From Pseudophaeomoniella oleicola (Eukaryota; Ascomycota; Eurotiomycetes; Phaeomoniellales; Phaeomoniellaceae), in assembly GCA_003868215.1 (NCBI GenBank), contig QWDQ01000007.1, positions 620,001 to 684,000 on the forward strand: 64,000 nucleotides of DNA. Direction: 5' to 3'. Within the stretch, counting starts at the first letter, position 1; each line of letters opens with the position of its first letter. Both the position numbers and the translations under genes were made by a program. Shown one piece after another: positions 35,674 to 48,070 of the stretch. The notes under the pieces are model-generated. The model was not told the origin of the DNA. It worked only from the letters and a program-made list of their open reading frames with translations, and searched no databases.

Positions 35674-38520
35674 ATGGCCGACCAGGAAGAGGACTTTTCA
35701 CAGCTTCCATTGCCAGACAGATTCACGCACAAGAATTGGAAAGTCAGAAAGGAGGGGTACGAAGCCTCCGTGAAAGTATTTGAGGTTACCCCCAGTGAAT
35801 CTGATCCGGCGTTTAAACCATTTCTATTGGACCCGGGACTGTGGAAAGGTGCAGTAGCAGATTCAAACGTAGCGGCGCAAGCGGAAGGGTTAGCAGCTCT
35901 ATGTGCCTTTCTTAAATATGGAGGACAACAAGCCGCGTCGAAAACGAGGAGTTTAACTATTTCACCGATTTATGAGAAGGGCCTGACTCAGACAAGGCCG
36001 GCGGCAAAGGCGAACGCACTGGAAGCACTCATGTTGTACGTCGAACTCGATCGGTCAGATGCAGTGATTGAGGAGCTGCTTTCCGCCATATCACACAAAC
36101 AGCCCAAAGTCATTGCAGCTACGCTAAACGCTCTCACGGCGCTTTTCCACGCATACGGCGTTAAAATCATGGATCCTAAACCAGTCTTGAAGGCCCTAGT
36201 CAAACCGTTTGGGCATGCTGATAAGAATGTTCGAGCGGAAGCAACCAATTTGACGGTGGAACTCTACAGGTGGTTAAAAGATGCTTTGAAGGCGATTTTC
36301 TGGAATGATTTAAAACCGGTCCAGCAACAAGATCTCGAAAAACTGTTCGAAAAGGTCAAAGAGGAGCCACCACCAAAACAGGAGAGATTCACAAGAGCGC
36401 AACAGGCGGCGATGGCCGTAGCGGAAGAGAGTGGCAAAGACGGAGGAGCGGAGGGACTCGAAGCGGAGGACGGCGAAGAAGATGCTGGTGAAGGCGGCGA
36501 AATTGATGCTTTTGATCTAGCGGAGCCCGTTGATGTCCTCCCGAAAGTGCCAAAAGATTTTCAGGAAAACATCGCTTCAACCAAATGGAAGGAGCGGAAA
36601 GACGCTTTAGATCATTTGTTGGATGTTCTGAATACACCCCGCATCAAAGAGGGCTCGTTTGACGACCTCATTCGGGCCTTCGCCAAGTGCATGAAAGACG
36701 CCAACATCACAGTTGTTATTGCTGCTGCGAATTGTACAGAAAAACTGGCATTCGGGCTTAGGAGGTCATTCGCGAAGTATCGATCAATCATAATGTCGCC
36801 AATGATGGAACGGTTGAAAGAGAAAAAACAGTCAGTCGCAGACGCTTTAGGGGCTGCGCTGGACGCCATGTTCGCTTCTAGTAGTCTTTCTGAGTGCCTG
36901 GAGGATATACTAGGCTTTTTGACAAACAAAAACCCTCAAGTAAAGCTGGAGTCAACCAGATTCTTGATCAGGTGTTTGAAAAACACCAGAGATGTGCCAT
37001 CAAACCAGGAAGTGAAGGCCATCGCTGATGCATCTACCAAGGTGTTGACGGACACTCAGGAAACCACCCGATCAGCAGGTGCAGAAGTCCTTGGAACGTT
37101 GATGAAGATTATGGGCGAACGAGCGATGAACGCCCATGTTGAAGGTCTCGATGACATCCGTAAGAACAGGATCAAAGAATACTTCGAATCAGCCGAAGTC
37201 AAAGCAAAGAATCGTCCTAAGCCAATTATAGCCCCTTCGAAAGGCCCTCCGGCAGCCGCAGGGGGCAGAAGGGCAGGTCCTGGTTCCAAGAAGCCTGCCG
37301 GTGTTTCTAAAAGGCCTACACCAGCCGCAGCAGCTCCCGCTCCATCGCCAGCAGAAGAATTCGCACCTTTACAACCAAAGCCAACGGCAAAATCATTACC
37401 AAAATCGGGGGGTGTCTCAAAGCTTGGCTCAGGGTTGAAGCCAGGACTCAAACGTCCAGGTTCAGTGGCGGTGTCTACTGGTCTACATTCTCCATCTCGA
37501 CGTGTTATATCACCTCCGACGGCTCCAGAAGAAGAACCCCCTTCAACACCAAGCGCGCCAACGTCCCGTTTTGGCCTCGGTCGTGGTGGCCTGGCTGGGA
37601 GACCCCTTGGCAAACCCAACCTGAACGCTGCAGTCGCTGAGACAACTTCTGCGGTTCCAGCACCCATAGGCATGAGCACCATCGAACGTGCTGAACTCGA
37701 AGAATTACGGCTTGAAAAAGAGCGGTTATCGAAACTTACCGATGACCTTCGAACTTCTAATGCCAAGTTGACGGCCGAAATCTCAGAGTTACAAAATCAG
37801 AATGCCCAACTCATCGAGGATCATACCCGAGACGTACTACAGATTAAAGCGAAGGAGACCCAGCTTGTGCGGTCGCGCGGCGAGAACGATGTCCTGAGAA
37901 CAGAGATTGAGACTGTGAGGAAAGAAAACGAGAGACTCAAACGCGAAGTTGGAAGGTTGGGTCGAGAATCCCTTGGACGAGAGAAAGATTCCCTTCTCGC
38001 CACCCAAGATATCGGAAATAATATCTACGAAGACACCAACGGTAGTTTTAGTAGTGCAGCTCGTCCCGTGTCTACAGCCCTACCCCGCAACAACTCCTCT
38101 GCATCTATCTCATCCTCATCCAATCGACCACGCTCATTCGTCATCTCTCCGAGCGAGGAGAAGGAGAACTCCGACGGTGTTTCAGCGGTAGGCAGGCGCA
38201 AAATCTCGCCGCCTGTCAATGGAACGGGTATGTACGGCAGTGGACGCTCGAGCCCGCAGAGACCTGCCACGGGGAGTCGTGCTGGTAGTAGCACAAGTGC
38301 GGACCATGGCGAGCAGAGACCTTCTGCAGAACCTGCGGAGAATTGGAAACGCGCTGCAGAAGTCACAACTCAGTTAAAGGCGAGGATTGAACAGATGAGG
38401 GTATGTGCCCTACCCATTTTTACTTCGTACTGATCCGAGGCATCCCTGCCTTCGAAGTTCCGATATGCTAACTTTGTGTAATGACAGGCACGACAAGGTT
38501 TGAATAGATCAGCGCATTAA
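35674..38520 (+). CDS. XMAP215/Stu2/Alp14-family TOG microtubule polymerase
   Basis: Two exons, 35674-38400 and a tiny last exon 38488-38520, with an 87-nt intron (GTATGT donor, GCTAAC branch, ACAG), give 919 residues, close to Aspergillus AlpA. The first TOG domain (about 1-230) begins 'LPLPDRFTHKNWKVRKEGYE'. The second (about 285-510) begins 'FQENIASTKWKERKDALDHL'. Then come a basic Pro/Ala/Ser/Lys linker that binds the lattice (about 510-665), a leucine-zipper coiled coil for dimerisation (about 665-765) and a disordered Ser-rich tail. TOG domains bind tubulin dimers and add them to plus ends, and act at spindle pole bodies. The terminal exon encodes ten residues, ARQGLNRSAH. I chose the ATG giving 'MADQEEDFSQLPLPDRF', the family-like start, over the in-frame ATG at 35587. 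Confidence 0.92.
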
Positions 38521-39636
38521 CGAGTAATGTGAGATTGTTGGCAACGGGAATGGAACGCCATTCAAAAACTCTATACCCCTCAGCGCTTTTGGATTTCTTT
38601 GGAGCAATATGCCTTTCTAGCTGATGGGTAATTTGCTGCGTTGACTGCTGGCAGAATTAATGAGGAAAACGGTTTTACTGCATTTCTGGTGTTCGCCGGC
38701 GTTGAGCATTATAGAGCTTCCTCGTGTCTTTTCTTTTTATCCCTCTTTCGCCCTTCTCTTTTGCTCTTCTCTTTTGCTCTTTCTCTTTGGACAAGATGCC
38801 GCTTTGCTTTTGTCTGGAAGGAGAAAAAGAAAAGCGGATAAATGTATTGATATGCTACCTACCTACATACCAGCTCACCTACCATATCTACCTGCCTACC
38901 TGCTTGCAGGGGTGCAATGGAGATGGGCAAACTCCAATGAACAAACTACTGCTACTAGAGATTCCTGTAGACTGGATTCCCTTATCTTGGACAGGGAAGT
39001 GGTAGTGAGATGAGCTTGGATACCATCTTGAAAAGAAGAATAGTGGATTACTTCGTGGTTTTAGATCCGATGATATGTCTATACCAAAGTCCAACTCAAA
39101 TTTGGGTCCGTGTGTTTTGGGGTGGGGAGGAAGTGGTCGGCGTAAAGAATCGTTTGTACAAAGAGGGAGTAAACTATTGGGGGGGATGGATTTATTTTCT
39201 TAATAGCAAATATCGAGAGATGTGGTTCCAGGGAAGTAGAGACGTGAATGATAGTGATTCACGTGAAAAGGAGAGGGAAACAGGTGGTAAGGCATTGGGA
39301 ATGGAGGTTGCTACTTCTTCGTATGAACTTTTTTTTTTATTAATTCTCATTCATATAAAATGAAGGAGGACCCTTTACGCTTTGCTCGTGCTTTTCATTC
39401 GTTCTCAAGATATGAAAGAAGAAAAGGAGGCACAAGAGCGTTTGAGAGGTATCAAATGGTTGTTGGAAAGAGCTAATAAGACCACAATAAACATGAGGTA
39501 ATGAGATACTTCATGTTCTCATCTTGGGGATGATACCCAGCGTTGTAGATCTCGTGCCATCCTGAATACCAGGGGCCCCGACATTGCCGATACCGGTCGT
39601 ACGCTAAATCACAGTTCCCACGTTAAGCTAACTCAT
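38521..39636. other. Intergenic region between convergent TOG-protein and eL8 genes
   Basis: About 1.1 kb of 3' flanks with pyrimidine tracts near 38720-38790 and CTACCTACC motifs near 38855-38905. Some stretches are open but show low-complexity Ser/Phe/Leu composition. No gene is supported. Confidence 0.45.
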
Positions 39637-40742
39637 TTAGATCTTGATGGCGGCTTCGAGAGCCTTCTTCTTCTTGTCTTGTCTCGCGTTGGCCTTGGCA
39701 CCCATGATACCACCTCCCCAGTGTCTGCGCTGCTCTTCAAACTTGCTGGTGTAACCCTCATTGATAGCGCTGACCAACTTTGAGAGCTCAGACTTGTCAT
39801 CTTGCTTTACCTCGGTCAAGGCCAAGACAGCGGCAGTCTTCTTGTGGACGACTGTGCCGAGACGAGCCTTACCCTTGATGATGGCATATGGGACACCCAT
39901 CTTACGGCAGAGAGCTGGGAGGTAGACAACAAGTTCGATTGGGTCAACGTCATTGGCGATCAAAACCAGAGATGCCTTCTTGGCTTCAATCAAAGCGACG
40001 ACGTGATTAAGACCATACTTGACAGTGTATGGCTTCTTGGAAACATCTTCCTTCTTCTTTCCTTCCTCGACAGCAGTAGCCTCCTTGTGGAGACGCTCCT
40101 TCTTCTCAGCCTTGCTCTCTGGTCGGTACTTGTTGAGGAGCTTGAAGGATTGAGCAGCGGTGTTGCGATCGAGAGTGTTGGAGAACTGGGCGATCGCTGG
40201 TGGAACCTTAAGGCGGAGGTTGAGGATCTTCTTCTGGCGCTGAAGACGAACATATGCTGGCCACTTTACCATGCGCCCAAGGTTGCGCTTGGGTTGGATG
40301 TCCTGACCGATACCGAAGTTTCGTGGGCGCTTCTCGATGAGAGGGTTCTACAGCACGATTAGAGTCAATCAAACGTCAGAGATATGAGATCAATCACGTA
40401 CCTTGGCGGCCTTCTTAGAAGAGCCAGCCTTCCCCTGTGGGAAGGGTGCTGGTGCGGCTTTCTTTCCTTTGGGAGGCTGTCATTGAGAAAAGAAGATCAT
40501 CAGCGAATCTTGTTCACCAAGTAATTGCAAGATCTCCTTTTGACTCTAGAGAAACATCGAGCGTTATTACGCGCATCGAGTCTCAAGCCAATATTCACAC
40601 CGACCTGGTACTCAGTGAAGAGCACAGCCGTCGATGGAATTTGCTTCAATGCTTGCATGGAAACTGATTTTACACAGCAAAACCATAACAGAAGCAAGGA
40701 AGAGTAAACAAGATGAAGATATTGGGTGATTTAGCTTACCAT
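39637..40742 (-). CDS. RPL8: Large-subunit ribosomal protein eL8 (L7a/L8)
   Basis: Three exons, 40742-40740 (the ATG alone), 40476-40402 and 40347-39637, join to 262 residues. Intron 1 is 263 nt, directly after the start codon (ATG|GTAAGC). Intron 2 is 54 nt (GTACGT donor, TGTAG acceptor). The sequence starts [13 protein letters not shown] and has '[19 protein letters not shown]', '[20 protein letters not shown]' and the L7Ae-fold core '[20 protein letters not shown]' with '[18 protein letters not shown]', diagnostic of eL8. The product is a 60S subunit protein involved in early rRNA processing. About 150 bases upstream of the ATG lies a telomere-like ACCCTAAAA (minus strand, 40888-40896), similar to motifs known in fungal ribosomal-protein promoters. 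Its role is inference. Confidence 0.95.
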
Positions 40743-41748
40743 TGTCGATGTCGTCGTTGCCGCAAAAAGTTGGTTGTTGCGTGAAGGGAAAAAAGCTGCG
40801 ACACAGATTTCAGAACAGTAATCGATCGAAGGTGGAGATACGAAGTCGACGCTGAGAAGTGAAATCTACCTGTCCCAATCTGGACATGTTTTAGGGTAAG
40901 GGCTTTCTCACTTTTCTCTTGGCATGTAATTAGCAATGTGGATGTTACCTTGGCATTGAATCTTCCCCAAGTCTCTGTGGGACATGGATCTATCTACCTT
41001 AGCTTCTTAACGTAGCTTGAAGTCATCTACTTTGGGATGCTATCGATACTCTGAACTGAAAATGAAAGCCATGAGTCGTGCTATAAATATCCTTGATTCC
41101 GTGAACATCGTGATAAGCCGGATCTACCGGTCTATTGATGTCTACCATTCCAGTCCCTGTCGGGAGAAAATGTCATCATGAGAACAACATCCGAGATGCG
41201 ATAACATGGGAAACTAAGAGTGGACAAGCCAAAACACTTCCAGCGTGCGAAAACAAGAGAGACCAGGTCGAATTTTCGCCAACCCAAAGGCGACCCAGAT
41301 ACAGTACCACATGCTTTTCCTATTCCTAAATCCCGTTCTCTTTTTTTCTTGGTTGAAAACAGTTGCAGAAGGCAAAGCGTCAAACCAGCACTGCTGCATC
41401 AGGTACAAGCGCATGAAGATGCGCAGAGCATTTTAAAGAGTTCCTTGAAATGATTTCGTTTCTCTGAGCCTTAGATCTTCATTTTAGAGCAAGTCTGTTG
41501 ACTCTCCTCTCCGACAAAAGGTTGTCGCTGCTGCAAAAAAGCAAAGCAATGTATTGTTTCCGTTTTGAATACCTATCCCTCTCCCCTTTTATGGCGGTCT
41601 ATTGTGATATCATGATCGAAGTACAGAAGGATCATGAGCTTTCTTACAAAGGACGGTGAAAGATCCATGTAGGTTATGTGCAGATTGAGATGTTGCCGAG
41701 ATGGGAGAACGGATTGAGATGGCTCTGTCTCGAAGCCAGGCTCTTCAA
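40743..41748. other. Intergenic region between eL8 start and PSP1-domain gene 3' end
   Basis: About 1 kb. The first 300 bases are the eL8 promoter and leader, with a TTTTAGGGT element at 40888-40896. The rest is the 3' flank of the PSP1-domain gene. No other gene is supported. Confidence 0.45.
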
Positions 41749-44516
41749 TCAAGACCCCAGCGATAGTCCTTGAAAGTTGCCAGTCCAATCCTCGCCTGGG
41801 GACTGCATCCCACGCGAAGGCCTATTGTTCGCTGCTCCAGTCATAGGATATCCAGATAGAGGATCCAAGGCCCCGTAGGAGCTTCCGAGATAAGAACTGA
41901 AGGGGTCCGGCTGTTGATGCAATTGTTGGGGAAACATCGAAGATCGAAGATTAGCTTGATAACCTATCGGCATTGAAGAATAGGGTGACGATCCGAAAGA
42001 TCTAGGAGCCACGCCATGGGCTACGAGAGGGTTGCGGGTTGGGTCATTCACGTCATTTCCAAATCCAGTTGGCGACTGTTGTTCTGCATGACCGAAAGGT
42101 CGGTGACGCTCTGTCGGATTTTCAGGGCCAGCGCCTCCATTACCCGGTCCGGCACCTATGGGGGATGGAAAAGATACGCCGGCTGATGGCGGCGTGATGA
42201 AAGAATCAGGGTTGATCGCCGACATCCAAATCCTTGTCTTGTAGATCTTAAAGAGATCCGTAACAAGGGAGTTGAAATTGATGTACGAATCCGCAAAGTA
42301 GTAGAACGTCAACTTCTTCCAATCCCTGCAACTCATCAGTCCATGTGATATCGAGATTATATCATGTCTACTCACATCTGAAATTCAGCATCAAGGATCT
42401 CCATATTCAATCTGTGCTCCACAACTTTCTGTTGACAAACTCTCTTTGCTTTTGCCTCATTCCCTTCTTTGTCGCGTAACGTCTGAATCTCATGATTCTG
42501 GGCTAGTCTCTTTATCAACTTTGGTTTAAGGTCTCCACTTTGAGGCTCTTGGAGACCATGAGTGCCTGGAGGTCCCATGCCACCAACTGCGCTTCCGGTG
42601 ATATTACCGACTCCATTCGTGGTAGCAGCAGTCGCTTGGCCTTGTCGTGAGAATAGCATGAGCCACTTGTAATGTTCTTCCGACAATTGAGCTTTGATAG
42701 CCCGAGCATCCTCCCAGGAGACATTTGCAGCGGCGACTGTGCCTAGGTCGGTACCTCTGTCGGCTTCAACAATGACAAGGTCTCCGTTCTTAACTTCGAG
42801 ACCGGTATCCTCTTGGATATAGAAGACATCGGCGCGCTGGGCCTTGAAGGTGACGACGAACAAGGGCTGATCGTGGCGTGACAAGGCACTATGGTGGCCT
42901 CGGCCATACGTGTTTGGTGCACCATATGGTTGCTGCAGCGAGCGGGAATTCGCGCGAAAGGAAGCTTCGCCAGAGAAATAAGCAGCTGCAAAATCACGTT
43001 GACGTAAGTGTTCAAGTTCAATACGTTGTTCTTCAACGGCAGCAGGGTGGAATTCACAGGCGTTGGGGTTGAAAGAAATCGAAGACTCACGATTTTCGCC
43101 ACGAGAGGATGTATGGGTATCCTCGGCGTAATATGTATTTGGATCAGAGAGATCCTCCATTGGCAACCTTGTGCCCAAACCAAGCAACGATGCTTGTCCG
43201 TCATTGACGGAACTAATAGAACCATGCCTAGTGGGTATATCGGCAAAAGAATGACGACGGCTTTGGGGCAGTTCGGGTATACTGCCAAACCCCAATGACG
43301 TCTGCCAATGCGCTTTTCGAACACTTTCAAGGTTCCTGCTGTCTGTTTGTGAGCGAGTCGATAATCTCCCAGCGTCTGAATATTGCTCGCTGTATCTTCT
43401 GGCATAGGGCTGGTGTTGACCGAGAACTGACAGATCGCCCACATCTTCGGGGTCATCTACCACCTGGTCCGCTTCTCCTAGTCCGGTGCCGTACAAGAAA
43501 GAGCCTCGAGGTAAGCTCCCATTGCCTACGTAATTAGTAGCGGATGCCATTGACAATGTACGGCTCCGGAATGAATTGTCTGCATTCCGAAGAGGGGCAT
43601 TCTCCTTATATGACTGGCCTGGGTGCATCTTCCTCGCATCCCAAGGAAGCGGTTCTCCAGAGGAGAAGTGCAAAGCATGAGGTTCGTCTTCCTCTTCCTC
43701 GTCGTTATCGTCTTCACTGACCCGACCCAAAACCCCGGAGTCATGACCAAAGTCTCCTAATACACCGGGGCGCGAGGACCTTTGCTGTAAGGTGGGATAC
43801 TGGGGACCAGCGCGTCCTCTGCCGAACGTGCGCGAACCGCCAGCTGCTGGCAAATGCGTGCCACCGTTCTCCTGTTCCATCTGCCCAACCGAGTATGACT
43901 GAGAACGGTACGTCTTTGGGGTGGGATGCAGAGGGATGGAGAAAGGGATCGTTGCTTCACCTAGATTGCCTCTGCTGCCCGGCGGGCTGGCGAACTCATC
44001 GGATAGAAACGACGCAGCCGCCTGTGTGGTTGCAGTGGGAGACTGTAGGACCTCTTGCAGCCTCGAAGGAGCCTCCTTTTTAGGCTCGTTCCAGATCGTC
44101 GAACCCCATGCGTAAGACGCTTGTCCTTGATGAGAACGACCACCACTTGAAGGGGCATTTTGGGCAGACGCTGGTAGCCAGGCTCCGGTGTCTGCAGGTG
44201 GTGTTGCTGGGTGGGAACTTGTCGGGCTGATGGGTGTCCCAAATGTTATTGAGGGCTTTCTTTTCGTCGAAGGAATTTCAGCTAGCCACGAAGTGCGCCG
44301 GGGTCTGTTCGCAGGTGGATTAGAGATCATTGACGAAGACATGCCATGATCTGTCTCATCATCCGATGAGGCTAGTGCCTCAGAATCAGGCGTGGCTCGT
44401 CTCAATCCCGGGTTGCCCTTCTCAAGCAGGATACTGGCCTGTTTCCCGACTGAAAACCCCCCAGCCGTAGGATTTGTCTTATGTAGCTGAGACTGCTTGC
44501 CTGCTGCAGCACTCAT
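41749..44516 (-). CDS. PSP1 C-terminal-domain protein
   Basis: Two exons, 44516-42376 and 42325-41749, with a 50-nt intron (GTGAGT donor, CTGATG-like branch, CAG), give 905 residues. The conserved PSP1 region runs from about residue 553 to 750: 'FVVTFKAQRADVFYIQED', 'GDLVIVEADRGTDLGTV', then 'RVCQQKVVEHRLNMEILDAE' running across the intron into 'DWKKLTFYYFADSYINFNSL' and 'VTDLFKIYKTRIWMSAI'. Yeast PSP1 was isolated as a suppressor of DNA polymerase alpha mutants. The molecular role is unclear, and bacterial relatives (YaaT/RicT) act in RNA-processing complexes. The first 550 residues are disordered, Ser/Pro-rich and probably phosphorylated. The final 120 are Gly/Pro/Asn-rich. The upstream leader seems long and contains short ORFs. 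Confidence 0.9.
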
Positions 44517-45290
44517 GATGGCTCTCTGTTACCTGGTAAGCCTGAATTCGGCTGTCTTTGGTAACAAGGACAATGAAATACTTCGGGAGTGGATATTTGC
44601 TCCCACGATTGTTTCTCCGTGAGACCGTACCACCAGCAGTGTGGCGGGAGATTTGGTTTTTGCAATGTGTCTTGCACTGTGAGTCTGATTCGCCACACGC
44701 AAATGTTTGTCGTAGCGTTTATCAAAGGGTAGCCTCGTTGGGAGGCGATATCTTGGCCGATATGGTTAGCTGGAAGCTCACAGCCTGGAGGCAATGATCC
44801 TCGAAATCGTCAAGAACTTATTGTCACAGATTCTGAAGCAGTCGGATTGGACTGAGACGCTGTTACATCCACGGATGATATGGATGTTCGATGACGACTG
44901 GAGCTTGGAAGTTCTGTAGATGGTTGTGTCAACCCACTGTTGAGCGGCAAGGCAATGACATCTTCGACAGCGTCGGAGCTAAAGAGCACGTGGCCTGTGG
45001 CAAGTAAGAAGCAGGCCGTACTTCCCAACCAGCATTTGAATGTTGATAAAGTGATCGTCGCCGATAGTGAGTGTGGCCCCGATTGTTGAAGTTTGCAAAT
45101 GTTGAAACGTGTAGTAAGTGGTAGATTAAGAGGCGTGGAGGATGCGGGGGAACAGTTGAGGAATGCCGCCTAGAAAGCGACTCGAATTGGAAGGCAAACG
45201 GAGTACGGGAAGGGATGGTAAGGTGGCCCCAGGGAAATGCGGGGTGGGTTTACTCTGGCGCTTGTTGGGGGGCCGCCACCTACGGGAAGG

Positions 45291-45302
45291 GTACCTAGGT
45301 AC
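45291..45302. repeat. 12-bp palindrome GTACCTAGGTAC
   Basis: A perfect palindrome of the second type (core CCTAGG), found in gene gaps. Shorter TACCTAGGTA copies occur at 22737-22746 and 54512-54521. Confidence 0.9.
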
Positions 45303-45645
45303 AGTAATTAGGTAAACTGTGGGTATGCTAACTAGATGCGAACGAGGTAGGAGGTATGCAAAGTGTCCCAGCCTGCAACTTCACATAACAAGACGTCTCT
45401 AGAACCAAAATAAAGTGGGAGGATTGTTGAACAAAGCGTTGAACGGCGACAAAGGAGGGGCGAGGAGATCAATTGATGAAGGAACCGAGAGGCAGAACGT
45501 GCGTACTGTTTTGTTATTGGGGATGTGTCAGTAAGGTAGGGTAAGCTTGTGTTCGGGAGAGGGGAGGCAGTAATATTGTTGACAAAATGGATCCCAGATG
45601 TGAAGAAGATACTACGTAGCACACAGTATGGAGGCGGAAATGAAG

Positions 45646-45657
45646 TACTACGTAGTA
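45646..45657. repeat. 12-bp palindrome TACTACGTAGTA
   Basis: A perfect self-complementary 12-mer in the gap between the PSP1-domain gene and NFU1. The same 12-mer recurs at 47867-47878 and 53681-53692. Confidence 0.9.
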
Positions 45658-46820
45658 GAAAGAGTTAAAGGAAAGTCCTGTAGTAAATCGCGTGGCATTC
45701 AACTGGGGTGGCGATGATGCTGCCGCTGCATCTCACGCAGAGTTTGCATGAAATGAAATGCTTCTTAACTCGACACCTCGATCTACCTCGCCGATACCAC
45801 TGTAAGAAGCTTGAGGCCTTCGTGCTGCATTTCACACCGTCGGACTTTGCAGGCATTATGCCGTCTTCACCAGAATATGGTCACCTGTTTCTATAACATC
45901 TCACTCGCTTCCGTAATGTCTGCCCTGGTTTGGGGTACCTAAAGTCGAGACCAGCTTCCGAATAGAGATCATAGCTTCCTGATTCCTACCTACCTTACTT
46001 GCTTACCTGGAGTTTTCCAGGCCTATCACCACTCATTCAATTGGAACTGCGGTTGTCTCTCATTGGATACAGTAGAGGAATTGTGTTGGAAAACCTGTAT
46101 GCTACTGTAAGACGGAGATGGTCACCATTTTAGTTCCCTTTCGTGAGGCTGCATATTTCAACATCATCAAAGAGGAGCCAGATCTAAGCCTGAAAGAAAG
46201 AGTTGCAATTTCGACCCTACGTAGTAAAGTAGAAAGGAGGGAGCGGCGTCTCAAGTGGTCGGGAGCTGTCGGCTGCCATTGTTTGTCCGGCTCGTGATAG
46301 AGGATCATCCAAGGGCTTGCCGGATGCCAGTCTTTTACCTCTCTCAGTGCGGGGTCCTCTCCAGCCTTAGCCGGATACAGTCAAATGCCTGAGCTTCCAG
46401 ATCCAAGGATACCCCCAAAATGCACCTTGGAACTTTGAACAATGGGGCAGGTAGCATGTAAGCCTCGACTCACTGCTGGCTGCTGGCCGTATTGTTGCAC
46501 TCCGTGAAAGGATTCGATTCTCTTCATCCTGACATAACTTACAATAAGATACGGACCTCATCTTACAGATCGGCAGTGGTCAGGACGAACACGCTGTCTA
46601 CTATCTGGTACTCCTACTAATTACATAGTACGTACTCTGTTGTCTCCTCCCCCTGTTCGTTTCATGCAGAACAAGCGAGGTTGTGGAGTAAGATGGTTGG
46701 AAGGCTAATCCCCAGTGCCCCCATGCCCATGCCTGCAGCACGGTTCATAGCCTCTTCCTCAAGGCTTGCTATGAAGACTTGTCCCTGCCGGTCACAGTAA
46801 TCTGCGTGGCAATACTACGT

Positions 46821-46840
46821 ACTACGTAGTACTACGTAGT
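46821..46840. repeat. 20-bp perfect palindrome built from ACTACGTAGT units
   Basis: Two abutting copies of the self-complementary 10-mer ACTACGTAGT make a 20-bp perfect palindrome. Another ACTACGT precedes it. It lies in a gene-free gap. Function unknown. Confidence 0.9.
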
Positions 46841-47866
46841 CTCTCTAGGTATCAGGTGATTCTATACGTCATAGTCAATGGGATAGGGTGACTGGGTCCT
46901 CTTCAGACCGTATCCATCACGTGAGATCCTCATCTTGAGTAATGTAACGTAGTGAATTTTACCGCTTCAGGTCGGTGTACCTAGGATCGACTTCTAGCAA
47001 GACGGTAGGGCCTGCGTATCAGCCATACCGTGAGATTGCGACAGATTACTACGTAGAGTCCATGGGTGCTAGCGTTTCAGAATAGCCAGAAGCAGCAATT
47101 GGAGTACAGACACAGCGAGATAGGAGGGCATTGGCCGAGGAGCAGAGCATGGAAAGTGGGTGTATATTGTTCAAATTATCCACTGACAACAGAGACCATG
47201 GCTCACTCGGTACGTGCAGCCGGGGTGGCTGGTGTCTGTTGACAGCATCATACAAGGATGCTGCTGCAGCTTTTCCAATAATGCCGAACACCCTTTCGTT
47301 TATGATCCTTCTCGTCATCGAAACCACAACCATTGGTCCGTTGTCATCCGGTTGTTCTCTTCATTGGGAACCTCATCGGGACCTCGCATCTCAATACGAA
47401 GCACAGGAAATAACCTGCGGCAACTGTAATGCGGAGGTAGGGATGCTCTTCGGGCAGGCCTCTCCAGTACTATGTACCTAGTATAGTAGATGCTCACCCT
47501 TGATATATTCTTACATAGAAACTAGGGGGTAAGATGCCGAACTACACTAATGCACAGCAGCGACAGAGCTTCACACGAACACCCATGACTCCTCGACGCT
47601 TCACCTGCACCCCGCAGTATGTCATGCGCTCTGGCAGACTTCGGTGGGGTTCGCGCTCACTACTACGATAGTTTGGCCACCTGCCTCCTGGCTCTGATTT
47701 GCCAGAGCAGATTGCGTCAAATGTGACTGTAGACACGAGCAGGGTGTCGATAGGCTCAAGGCTTTGGATTTAAGGAAATGATTACCTTGATTTTGATGCA
47801 TGCAAAACCACGTCGCTACCGCATTCCTACAGCGATCAGCATTCAAGCCGTGCTCATGGCCTTGTT

Positions 47867-47878
47867 ACTACGTAGTAT
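47867..47878. repeat. 12-bp palindrome TACTACGTAGTA
   Basis: The second perfect copy, about 190 bases beyond the NFU1 3' end. It is followed at once by a partial copy (TACGTAGTA, 47881-47888 region). Confidence 0.9.
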
Positions 47879-48070
47879 GTACGTAGTAGAACCGTTAATG
47901 CTTGTTTCAGTGGCCTGGTGAGTGAAAGAATCAGTCTATTTAGCTACGGAAGTAGTGTCATTCATACGCCACCGAGCTAACCGAGGAATAGGTAGCCTTC
48001 GCACAGGCAACAGACCGCATCAATGTTATACAAGAGAACATTAGGAAGCTTAACGTTTATAATTCAAGGA

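Larger units (their letters stand above)
44517..48070. other. Gene-free region with dense palindromic motifs
   Basis: About 3.5 kb. The first several hundred bases are probably the PSP1-gene leader and promoter (short ORFs only). Beyond it are GTACCTAGGTAC (45291-45302), TACTACGTAGTA (45646-45657 and 47867-47878), a 20-bp palindrome at 46821-46840 and further TACGTAGTA copies near 46217, 46629 and 47049. No supported gene or transposon. Confidence 0.5.

Noticed and set aside
40477-40739. Possible intron-encoded C/D snoRNA in the eL8 first intron
   Set aside because: The only TGATGA/CTGA matches overlap each other at the 3' end of the intron. No properly spaced C and D boxes with a terminal stem were seen.
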